From positions 248,001 through 312,000 of the forward strand of contig BGKB01000242.1 of the NCBI GenBank assembly GCA_003116975.1: a stretch of 64,000 bases of DNA, written 5' to 3'. Each line of letters starts with the position of its first letter. The first letter of the stretch is position 1. The stretch is from Aurantiochytrium sp. KH105. Its lineage: Eukaryota; Sar; Bigyra; Thraustochytrida; Thraustochytriidae. The notes under the pieces are model-generated. The model saw only the letters and a program-made list of their open reading frames with translations. It did no database searches and was not told the DNA's origin. A program made the position numbers and the translations under genes. Below, piece by piece: positions 23,987 to 32,995 of the stretch.

Positions 23987-24075
23987 ATTGGCAGTGGCAG
24001 TCGTCTGCAGCGCAGGGCAGCGGGCAGCTAGGTTACTATGCGCCACCGTTGCACCATTCGACGCGCTCCGCGCAG

Positions 24076-24217
24076 CGGGCGTCTCCTGACTATGGCGAGT
24101 GGCGCGCGGTGTGGGGTGGGGGGTTTCGTAGCGTCTCCACAGCGGTGGGGGCCTCGTTCCCGCAGCTGGCGAAACGTCCTGCGAACGCACAGCTCGCTCC
24201 GTAGCGGGAGACGCCCG
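24076..24217. repeat. 11-bp inverted repeat enclosing about 120 bp
   Basis: CGGGCGTCTCC at 24076-24086 and its reverse complement GGAGACGCCCG at 24207-24217. Confidence 0.6.
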
Positions 24218-24782
24218 TGCTGCTGGCTGGCTGGGCGCGCTGTGCTACCACCGAGATTCGAATCGTGGACTTGACGCGACTGCGACAGCGACAGCGACAT
24301 CGACAGCGGCCCATCGCCTCGCCTGTGGCAAGCGAGCGTGGCCGCCGGAAAGCTCGCGCTGCGGCCAGCCGAATCTGCGCGGCGCTGCGAACGCTAGCGT
24401 ATCGGCCTGGCTAAAGCGGCGATTTCCCCTCTTGTCTCTTGCTCGCGAGAAAGCCTCGCCGCGATTGCTGGCTGTGGCTTGCTTGCCCGGAGGCTTGCTC
24501 GCTTGCTCGCTTGCTCGCTTGCTCGCTTGTTTGGTCGCGGGAGGAGAGTTTTATATTTTCACAGAGCGGCAGAACAGGCAGAGGGATGTGAGGGTGGAAG
24601 CCCCCACCGCGCGTCCCTGGGTCTGGGGCCTTGTTTGACCGACCATGCAACCAACCAACCAACCCGACCGGCCGGCCGACCCACCGACCGACCAAATTTT
24701 CTTGATGATCCATTGGCTGCGTTGCTTGAGGATGCCACTGCGGCGTAGTCCCATCACCTTACCTGACTGCCAGCCACCAAAG

Positions 24783-24820
24783 TCAGCCAGCCAGCCAGCC
24801 AGCCAGCCAGCTAGCTGGCT
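24783..24820. repeat. (AGCC)n array ending in a 16-bp palindrome
   Basis: AGCC units run into AGCCAGCTAGCTGGCT (24805-24820), which equals its own reverse complement and could extrude a small hairpin. Confidence 0.85.
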
Positions 24821-26756
24821 TGGTGCATCGCCTCGAAAAATGAAAATGAAAAGAAATAGAAAAAGCGATGGCGAAAAAAGGGCTTCTAAAGGACTGACAG
24901 ACCGGCCGACAGATGCTCCAAGCGACATCGCTGGCCGGCCGGCCACTATGCTTCTGACTTTTCCCATCGATTCGTCTCGTTCTCTTCCAGGAATCGAGGC
25001 AACTCCGTGGCCAGCTTTTTCTCGGAAGCTGGTAGGCAGAGGCAGAGGGAAAGCATTTTTTTTTTGCAGTTTCTACCTTCTTTTTGGGAATTCCAGGGCT
25101 TTTGGAGGTGAATCGAGACTTTATATGCATCGCGGTGCGGGCTGGCAAGCAGGCTAGGAGCGGCGAGTGCTGTCATCTCGCTCTCGCCAGGAGCCACGGA
25201 GTTCTTTTCTTTATTCAGCCTTGGCGCATCGTTCGCATCGTCCGCATCGACGGACGCGCTGCGTCGCCTCCCAACAAATGTCCAGCATCGCATGCACTCT
25301 GCTCTCTGCTCTGCTTGGCTTTTCTTGTCCTCCTATTTGATTTGTTGCTTGCACAATCAAGAACCCGGCCACACTAGGGCAGGCGGCTGGGGCTGCAGCT
25401 GCCCTGGCTGCTGCAGCTGGCGGCAAAGCGCCAATCATCGTGCAAAACCTGAATTTCCAACAAAGCGGACCTGGTCCTTGGCTTGCTTCTCCTTCCCTGG
25501 CCACCGGCCGACGCCCGAAAGCAGGTGCGAGCCATCTCTCATCTGCCAGACCAACCAACAACCAGCACGCTCGGACGTTCGCGAGGCGCAAGACTTCGTT
25601 CGCTTGGGCGATCGAGCGAGCGTGCGAGCAGCGGGCAGCGTGTGCCTCCAGAGTCCAGCGAGCGACAGCGAGTCCTTGGAGTCCAAGTGAGCTCGGCCCG
25701 GACCCGCGTGCGCGAACAAGGGTGAACGGCGTCGAACCCGGCGACGCCTGCTGTCCGCTGAGCGGCCCGCTGCAGGCGTACGCCACGCACGCGCAGGCGA
25801 GCAGGGCCGGCCCCGCGGACCTCGTTGTGCACGCACGCGCGCGCGACGGCGACGGAGCAGAACGGCCAGGAGCGCCAGCGAGGCGGCACAGGCGCCGAGG
25901 AGCGAAGGAACTCGCGCGCACGGTGCAGTGGCGTGCTTGGCGAAGCGAGGCAGAGCGAAACGGAGCGCGGGCGCGAAGAGGAGTCCGCGGCCAGAAGCGG
26001 CGACGGGAGCGCGAGCGCCGTCGGCGACGGAGAGAAAGCAGCGAGGCGAGGCGAGTCGTTTCGAGCCAGAGGCAGCGGCGAGGCGAGCGGCAGCGGGCCC
26101 GCGGGCGAGGGTGAGAGGGTGTGTATACGTGCGTGCGTAGTGCGCGTGCGTGCCAATCGAAAGAAAACAAAACGAAATAAAAGTACATTCGTTTGCCCGA
26201 GCGACGGTCAGGTGTCTCGCACGCCATCGCCGGTCTGCCGCCCACTGCTGCTGTGACGGGCGCGCTCGCTGCACGCCCCGCACAACCCGCGTAGCCAAGC
26301 CGGCCGTACCGTCGATTGGACCTGGACGATCGATCAGTTTCTCGTCGTTGGCATCATCGAGTCCGCGGCCGGTGGTCGGTCAATCGACCACGATCAATCG
26401 CTCGTTCGTCTGGCACCGACCGTCCGCACCGCGCGGAGGAGGAGGAGAAGGGGCGACGTGACGTGGCCGCCCGAGAGCGGCAGCAGCGGCGGTGCGAGGG
26501 ACGAGGAGAGAGAGGCGCAAGGAAAGAAAGACCGGCGGGCGTGGCATCAAGGAAGGAAAGGAGGGAGGAACCCAGGAAAGAAAAGGGGGGGGAAAGGAGG
26601 CGCTTCCTCCGCCGCGCCCAAGCGCGACGCGCTCCGGAGCCTCCCGGGCGCGCTGGGAGGAAGGACGCGCGCGGAGTTCTGGGCCCACCCTCCCGCCGTG
26701 CCGCCGCGCGCGCCTCACCTGCCGCTTTGCGGCCGAAACCAGCGAGGCGGCGGAGC

Positions 26757-26795
26757 GGATTTGATCTGATCTGATCTGATTTGATTTGATTTGAA
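26757..26795. repeat. (TGAT C/T)n pentamer microsatellite
   Basis: Tandem CTGAT then TTGAT units. Confidence 0.9.
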
Positions 26796-26817
26796 GACCC
26801 GCGGCGCGGCACGAGGG

Positions 26818-26888
26818 ATTTGAATTCGAATTCAAATTCAAATTCAACTTCAACTTCGAATTCAAATTCAAATTCAAATTTGAATTCA
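26818..26888. repeat. (ATTCAA)n hexamer array with palindromic character
   Basis: ATTCAA/TTCGAA-type hexamers over about 70 bp, including several GAATTC sites. Strongly AT-rich against a GC-rich background. Confidence 0.9.
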
Positions 26889-27394
26889 CAGTCAGACCCG
26901 CGGCAGAGCGGCCAAAGCAGAGAGCAGACCAGCAACTGCGAGCAAAGCGTCTGTCTTCCCCGCGACGCGACCTCGACCTGGACCTCGACCTGGACTCGGC
27001 GCGGGTGAACGAGCGAGCGAGCGAGCGCGCGCGCGGCGGGGTTGATCCCGGGGAGCGCGAGCGGCGGGAGTGCGCGCAAGTGTAGCGGAGCAGGAAGCCG
27101 GCGGGGCCGCAGCCAAGTAGAGGAGGAGGTCGCTTGGCTCCGCTTCGCCGCGCAGCCAAACCTTCTTTCTTTCTCTCTCTGCCTGGGAGACCAGCCAGAC
27201 CAGACCAGACCAGACCGGATCGATCGATCGGCCCGTCGAAGGAGCCCAAGTCGCCCTCCATCCCGCTTTCCCGCGTCGCTTGCCTCGCCTCGCGGGTCGG
27301 GTCGCCGTCAACGTCAACGTCAACGCCGCGCGCGAGGAAGCGGAGCCCCCGCCCGGTGGAGGCGGAGGTTCAAAGCCAAAAAAGAAGGCCAAGC

Positions 27395-27440
27395 GAAAGA
27401 AAGAAAAGAAAAGAAAAGAAAAGAAAAGAAAAGAAAAGAA

Positions 27441-27512
<72 letters not shown>

Positions 27513-27517
27513 AAAAG
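27395..27517. repeat. (AAAAG)n-(AAAG)n compound microsatellite
   Basis: About 120 bp of pure purine, starting as AAAAG units and changing to AAAG units. It is a candidate triplex-forming polypurine tract, about 480 bp upstream of the F-box/LRR start codon. Confidence 0.95.
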
Positions 27518-27904
27518 GGAGCGACAGCGACGACTACGCGGCCGCAGGAGGAGGCCGAGGCGACGCTCGCGGGCGCGCGCAGCGCAGCGGAGCAGAGCGA
27601 GCGGAGCAGCGGCGCGCGTACGTACTGCGCGGCGACCGTCCGCGCGCGCAGGCTCGCAGCCGATCGAGCGAGCGGGCGGGCGAGCGAGACGCGGAGCGGA
27701 GCGCAGCAGAGCTCCAAAGCGCGAGCGAGGCGTGGACCCGTGAGGAACGGTGCGGCAGGCAGGGCGGCTCCGTCCCCCGGCGCAGCAGGAAGGCGGGCGC
27801 AGACGTGAGCAGCTCGCAGAGAGAGGGGGGAAGGAGGCGGGCGACCGGCAGACTCGGATCAGATTCGATTCGCTCGCGACGATCCGTCCCAGCCAGCGAC
27901 CAAC

Positions 27905-27940
27905 TGCAAGCAAGCAAGCAAGCAAGCAAGCAAGCGAGCA
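27905..27940. repeat. (AAGC)n microsatellite
   Basis: About eight AAGC units, 60-90 bp before the F-box/LRR start codon and probably in its 5'UTR. Confidence 0.9.
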
Positions 27941-27997
27941 GGGAAGCCAGGCAGCCCGAGGCAGGCAAGTAGCTGCAGACTACAAACAGGTTGTCCA

Positions 27998-29716
27998 ATG
28001 ACCCAAGTCCTCATCAAGATGAAGGTCAAGGCGAAGATGCGCTCGGACAAGATTCGCGAGGAGGAGGAGCAGCAGCAGCAGCAGCAGCAGCAGCGACTGA
28101 GGAGGAGACGCCAGCAGAGGAGCTCGAACGGGACCAAAGAGCCCGGGCCGCAGCGCCAGCGCGGTGGACAAGAAAACGCCATGGAGGCCAGCGCGAAAAG
28201 GACCGCCGACAGAACGGCGGCCGCACCCGCCCCCCATCGCAAGAGGCAGAGACTCGAGTCCGCTGGCGCAGAGCGCGCGCGCGACCTAGACAGGCCTCAG
28301 AGCATCTCCGGCCGCCTCCCGTCCTCCGTACTCAGCACCATCCTTGGGGACTTTATTGGCGATGCCCAGATCCTCCCCCTTCGCGCCGCAGACCGCGCAG
28401 ACAAGGAAGCCTGCACCCAGTTCCTTGTCAAGCGCTCTCTGCTCCGCGCAAAGACACCAAACGCCTCAGAGAAAAGTAACAACAACAACGACAAACAAAT
28501 CGAAAGCTGGGCCAAGACACTCGACCACATTGTAATTGATCAAGACACCGAGGTTTCCGATGCCGACCTTTGCCGTATCGCCAGCAAGTGCCCCCAACTT
28601 CGCAGCTTCACCGCTCTCCGCTGCGCCAAGGTGTCCGCACACGGACTCAAAATGTTCTTTGGCCTCTCGCGCAAACTGGAATCCGTCCACCTCGAGCATT
28701 GCACACACCTCGACGCACCCACGCTTGCCCGCCTTGCGGAAAAGTGCTCAGACCTGCGCAGTCTCCACGTTTCTCACTGCCCCAAGCTTGACCCCTCGTG
28801 CATTCGGGTCCTTGTGCAGCAATGCAACCTCGAGAAACTCGTCATCCGCCACTGCCAGGACGTAAGCTCCGACGCCGTCGCTGATCTCCAGAAAACATCC
28901 ATGCGTCTCGGCCTGCGCGAACTCAACCTCGAGGGCTGCACTGCCCTCGATGATAACGCCCTGCGCTCGATCGCGCTCGCCTGCCCAGAGCTCGAGATCC
29001 TCACACTCTCGGGCATCAAATCGATCTCGGACAGAGCATTTGCGGCTCTTGCCAAGAATTGCCCGCGCCTCCGTCGCCTCGAAGCTCGCGACTGCTCAGG
29101 TGTCGGCTCCGTGGGCATCGCCCTTGTACTTCAGCTCTGCAAGACACTCGAGCACCTCGAGGTCGCCGGAACAAACATCGCCGACATTTGCTTCTTGTCC
29201 TTGGGCCCGCAGCGCGCTCGCCCGCTCTCGTACCTCGGTCTCGAGCGCTGCCGCGCCCTTTCCGCCTCTGGACTACGCGCAGCCCTCGAAAGATTCCCTC
29301 TTGCCACCGTTCGGTCGTCGCCGCATCACGGCGACTTGAAAAACGCAGAGGATTCCCAAGGCGATCACTCCCCCAACTCTGAAACGAGTTCCATGTCTAC
29401 AAGCACTGACGCGTGGGCTTCGGCACAAGAGTCCTCGCTCGCAGCCTCGGTCTTGGCTTCTCTCAAGACTAATGTACCTTCGTGCGGCCCCACTTCCGAA
29501 AAGGTGGCCTCACCTGTCAAGCATACTCCTTCGAGGCCCTTGGCTAGCCTTGCGCGGCCTCCTCTGCTGTCCAAGCTGCATTGGCGCGGCCAGGTTCGCC
29601 GCCACAAGGACCATTCGCGTCGCCTCAGCACTCGCGCCATGATCATGCAACAGCTCATCGCCAGCACGCATCTCAGCATGCAAAGTGACAGCGAGGCCTC
29701 GGAGGCCTTCGTATAA
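27998..29716 (+). CDS. F-box-like / leucine-rich-repeat protein (FBXL/AMN1 type)
   Basis: 572 aa, ATG confirmed. The N-terminus is basic with a polyQ run and an NLS-like RKRQRLE. A likely F-box follows at about residues 105-150 (GRLPSSVLSTILGDFIGD...). Then come at least ten cysteine-containing LRRs with the periodicity CPQLRSF.ALRC.KVS, e.g. LESVHLEHCTHLDAPTL, LRELNLEGCTALDDNAL and LRRLEARDCSGVG. The C-terminal tail is Ser/Thr-rich and disordered. The fold suggests the substrate receptor of an SCF ubiquitin ligase; the F-box is degenerate, so that assignment is moderate. It converges on the LDAH gene. Confidence 0.82.
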   Translation: MTQVLIKMKVKAKMRSDKIREEEEQQQQQQQQRLRRRRQQRSSNGTKEPGPQRQRGGQENAMEASAKRTADRTAAAPAPHRKRQRLESAGAERARDLDRPQSISGRLPSSVLSTILGDFIGDAQILPLRAADRADKEACTQFLVKRSLLRAKTPNASEKSNNNNDKQIESWAKTLDHIVIDQDTEVSDADLCRIASKCPQLRSFTALRCAKVSAHGLKMFFGLSRKLESVHLEHCTHLDAPTLARLAEKCSDLRSLHVSHCPKLDPSCIRVLVQQCNLEKLVIRHCQDVSSDAVADLQKTSMRLGLRELNLEGCTALDDNALRSIALACPELEILTLSGIKSISDRAFAALAKNCPRLRRLEARDCSGVGSVGIALVLQLCKTLEHLEVAGTNIADICFLSLGPQRARPLSYLGLERCRALSASGLRAALERFPLATVRSSPHHGDLKNAEDSQGDHSPNSETSSMSTSTDAWASAQESSLAASVLASLKTNVPSCGPTSEKVASPVKHTPSRPLASLARPPLLSKLHWRGQVRRHKDHSRRLSTRAMIMQQLIASTHLSMQSDSEASEAFV

Positions 29717-29955
29717 AAAGAAGAAAAGACACAAGAACAAAAAAAAACTGAAAACAACCTTGCATTTTTATTTTATTTCAATGACCTCAGAGAACATTGT
29801 GCATCATCTTTCCTTTACTGCGTCATCTGCAGCTGAGAACTCCCTCGTTGCCGCTTCGCTGAAGAGAAACAAAAAGAAACGATAGAGAACATACGTACAT
29901 TGCACTCAAGAAATCTCTCTTTCTTTTGATTCTTCTTTTTCTTCTTCTTCCTTTG

Positions 29956-31089
29956 TTACGAACTCGATGGAGACGCGCCATCGTCCCTGCCAAGCGCCAT
30001 CTGCACAGCATCAACAACTAGATTAATGTTCTCGTGCGAAAGGCAAAAAGCATGCGTCACCGAGTCCGGCAACACGTGAAAGTGCGCGCCCACAAATGCC
30101 TTGCGCATGCGTTCCACAATCTCATGGTGGCACCAACGATCGATCGGCGACAATACAAAGGTCATCTTAGACATGTGCGGGTCCAGGATTGTATCCTGAA
30201 AATGTGTCACGTCCAAAATCTCCTGCATCTCGTCGTTCGCCATATGCAAGACATTCTGCACCACCGTAGGATGCACGAGTTTCAGACCGTATCCCACGAA
30301 ATGGTCGTCTACTCCTGGGCAGTCCTTGCGCATGATTGACTTGACAACCGCGTGCTTGACGCCAAATGGCAAGAGCATCACGAGAGCCGACACAGGGTGC
30401 AATACGAGGTAGGCAAGTGTGCGAAACCACGAATTCGCAAGCAGCGGCGACAGCTTCGTCCCGTTGGGAGACTGTCCAATGTACATGACCGTGGGGCAAA
30501 TGCCAATGTATCGGACCCACTTGACTGCTGGTAGCGCGTGCATCACTTCAAGTCCAACGCGTGCTCCAACCGAGTGCCCCGCAATCATTACCTGAGCATC
30601 TGCATCTTCAAACCACGAAATCTCCTGTCGCAGCACCTGCACCTTGTGCTGGATCTGCGCCTGGTACCCAATGGGCTGGTGGTCTCCAGGCGTCCAGGCG
30701 CTGTGGCCGGCGTGCCCAATGGCCACCACATGCACAGATCCTTTGTTGCGTCGAAAGATTTCGCGCAACATTGTCAGGTAAAAATCGACCAGACCTGGGT
30801 TGCCTGGGAAGAAAATAAAGACTTTGCGCGATGCCACGCCCGCGTCCAGGTGCACCATGTCGGCCTCGAGCACGCGGCCGTCAACCTTGGCCGGCACGCC
30901 GCGTCGCACGGCCGCTTCATCCTCGATTGCGCGCTGCTCCGTGTCAGCAAACCGCGTCGCCGACTTGGCTTGCGGCACGGGCCCGAGACGCAGACGCTGG
31001 CGCACTGCAGCAAGCAAAGCCGCCAGCGCCGCGACGACCGTCGCCGCAAAGGTCTGCGTCAGGCGCACGGCATCGTCCGCGACGCCCAT
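29956..31089 (-). CDS. LDAH: Lipid droplet-associated hydrolase (LDAH family)
   Basis: 377 aa, ATG confirmed. Alpha/beta hydrolase with the family-typical FFPGNPGLVDFY (oxyanion region), nucleophile motif GHSVGAR (Ser173), Asp317 in LSPIDRW and His346 in SVTHAFCLS, so the catalytic triad is complete. A hydrophobic N-terminal helix (FAATVVAALAALLAAV) and central hydrophobic stretch (LVLHPVSALVMLLPFG) fit lipid-droplet or ER association. LDAH proteins are linked to sterol-ester and triacylglycerol turnover, which would suit an oil-storing protist (inference). Tail-to-tail with the F-box/LRR gene, about 240 bp apart. Confidence 0.9.
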   Translation of the reverse strand: MGVADDAVRLTQTFAATVVAALAALLAAVRQRLRLGPVPQAKSATRFADTEQRAIEDEAAVRRGVPAKVDGRVLEADMVHLDAGVASRKVFIFFPGNPGLVDFYLTMLREIFRRNKGSVHVVAIGHAGHSAWTPGDHQPIGYQAQIQHKVQVLRQEISWFEDADAQVMIAGHSVGARVGLEVMHALPAVKWVRYIGICPTVMYIGQSPNGTKLSPLLANSWFRTLAYLVLHPVSALVMLLPFGVKHAVVKSIMRKDCPGVDDHFVGYGLKLVHPTVVQNVLHMANDEMQEILDVTHFQDTILDPHMSKMTFVLSPIDRWCHHEIVERMRKAFVGAHFHVLPDSVTHAFCLSHENINLVVDAVQMALGRDDGASPSSS

Positions 31090-31969
31090 GTTCTTCTTCT
31101 TCTTCTACTTCTTCGCTTCGAGACGCGTAAACGACGAGGACGACCCTCGTGATCCAAACGCGTCGCGCCAAGGCCGTCGCGCTCGACCCTGGTGGCTCAA
31201 CGCTCTTGCGCCTGGCGGAAACTTTGGCTAGCTTTACTCGACTGAAGTACGAGTCGTCACCACCTTCTCGCAGCAGCGTCATTTGCAGGAGACCTCTCGG
31301 AAATACCGAGGACGTCGCCCGCCCGCCGACCAGAGACGAACGCACGAGCTTGGCATCATGATGGCTGGGAGAGAATGAATGAAGTCATGCCCCTCCCGCT
31401 TCTGACCGGCCGGCCGGCCAGTCCTCGCTGCGCATCGCACGGCCATTGCCAGTCTCATGCGGTTCTTGCGGATCACGGTGATGTGATGAAGATGATCGTC
31501 GTCTTATACCAACTCATCAAGCCTGACGGTGAGCCGAAGAACCGCAGCCGACTGCGAGCATGCAGCTAGCTGGAGCGCAGGGTTCACCACGTGGTTCTCG
31601 TTTCATCTGAAAGAAGACAGAGAAGCGACGGTCACGACGGACGAGACGTCAGCCTCGCTCGGAGGCTAGTTTCCGCCAGCATCACGCTTGCTTCATCACT
31701 GACACGACACGATATCGTCGTGCATGCCTTCTTTCAGCCTATTCCTTGCCATTGCTCGATCGATCGAGACACTTTACTTTACAACAAATCCAGAACGCAG
31801 AAAAGCCGCCGACCCGAACGCAGACGTACGCACGCTCAGACACAGCCGTCCGCTCGCGCTCGCGCTCGCGCTCGCGCACACGCTTGCGCGCGTAGGCTCG
31901 CAGGCAGGCAGGCACGCACGCACGCTCGCACGCACGCTCGCTCGCACGCACGCACGCACGTACGCGAGG
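31090..31969. other. Divergent intergenic region LDAH / NFU1
   Basis: Holds both promoters. Near the NFU1 start it carries (CGCTCG)n and (CGCA)n arrays at about 31853-31962. No other gene is seen. Confidence 0.55.
31853..31962. repeat. (GCTCGC)n / (GGCA)n / (CGCA)n compound repeat before NFU1
   Basis: Successive short arrays ending about 10 bp before the chosen ATG. If translation began at the upstream ATG (31724) they would encode a Leu/Ala/Arg/Thr-rich low-complexity leader, which is why the later ATG is preferred. Confidence 0.8.
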
Positions 31970-32793
31970 ATGTTGAAGCTGATGATGGCGAGGTCGGCGG
32001 CGGCAGTGGCCCTCGGAGGCGCCGCTCGCGCCGGCAGCCTGCGCGCGGCGCAGACCAGCAGGGGCGTGGCAAGCACGGCCGGAACGCGCGGACGCGAGCT
32101 GCTCAGGCCGCAGTCGATGGTGCGCGCGACCGGCGCCCAGTGGAGGCTGGGCGGCGTCCGCTCGCTCTTTATCCAGACCGAGGAGACCCCGAACCCGGCG
32201 TCGCTCAAATTCCTCCCGGGCAAGGAGGTCCTCCCCGAGGAGTATGGAAGCGCAATGGAGTTCCGCGGAGACACGCCCACCAACAACTCGCCGCTTGCGC
32301 GCCTGCTTATGCGCGTGAACGGCGTCTCGGGCGTCTTTCTCAGCAATGACTTTGTCACCATCAGCAAGTCTGACCAGGTCGAGTGGGCTCAGCTCAAGCC
32401 GGAAGTCTTTGCCACGATTATGGACTTTTACGCGGCCGACAAGCCTGCCGTCACCGGTCCTCTCGAGGGCGCTCAGGGAGATGAATACCCCGAGGAGGAA
32501 AGCGAAATTGTCGAGCTCATCAAGGAGCTCCTCGAGCAGCGCATTCGCCCCATGGTCCAGGAGGACGGCGGTGACATCTTCTTCAAGGGTTTTGATGAGG
32601 AGACTGGAATCGTTAGCGTTCAGCTTGCCGGCTCCTGCGCGGGCTGCCCCAGCTCGACTGTTACTCTCAAGAATGGCGTCGAGAACATGCTCATGCACTA
32701 CATTCCCGAGGTCACCGGTGTGCACTCCATTGGTGAGCTTGACGAGAGCCCTGACGTTCGCGTTCTCCAGTACAGGCAGGACGACATTATCTA

Positions 32794-32794
<1 letters not shown>
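31970..32794 (+). CDS. NFU1: NFU1 mitochondrial iron-sulfur cluster scaffold
   Basis: 274 aa from ATG 31970. The in-frame ATG at 31724 would add 82 low-complexity residues. The N-terminus is Arg/Ala-rich without acids (KLMMARSAAAVALGGAARAG), as for a mitochondrial presequence. It is followed by the Nfu N-domain (FIQTEETPNPASLKFLPG) and the NifU-like C-domain with CAGCPSS, the CxxC pair that binds the bridging [4Fe-4S] cluster between two subunits. NFU1 delivers clusters to lipoyl synthase and respiratory enzymes. Confidence 0.93.
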
Positions 32795-32824
<30 letters not shown>

Positions 32825-32834
32825 AAAAAAAAAA
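32795..32834. repeat. (GA)n then poly-A run in the NFU1 3'UTR
   Basis: About 13 GA units right after the stop codon, then a run of 12 A. Confidence 0.9.
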
Positions 32835-32995
32835 ACAAGAGTGAGAAAAGAAAAGAAATGCTCCATCACACAATGCAATAGGCTTACTATACTATGATAC
32901 GATTCTATTCCTAACATTCTGTCACGTCGTCTTCGAGTTTCTTTCTTGCGTGCGTCCATGCGTGCATGCATACAAGCTGAATGCGCATGCAGATC

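Larger units (their letters stand above)
19461..27997. other. 8.5-kb gene-poor tract rich in microsatellites
   Basis: No protein family is recognisable in any frame; the open frames are Arg/Ala/Ser-rich by base composition. The tract contains (GA)n, (TCTG)n, (GCTT/GCTC)n, (AACC)n, (AGCC)n and many other short arrays, an 11-bp inverted repeat near 24.1 kb, and no tRNA or rRNA that I could find. It ends in the repeat-packed 5' flank of the F-box/LRR gene. Confidence 0.6.

Noticed and set aside
24215-24280. tRNA-like boxes (TAGCACAGCGC and GATTCGAATC)
   Set aside because: On inspection the two boxes are in the wrong order and the T-stem and acceptor do not pair.
25211-26298. Long minus-strand Arg/Ser-rich open frames
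   Set aside because: Produced by GC-rich sequence lacking stops; no conserved motif, several overlapping frames look alike.
31724-31969. 82-residue N-terminal extension of NFU1
   Set aside because: Encoded by microsatellites and not a better presequence than that starting at 31970; kept as an alternative only.
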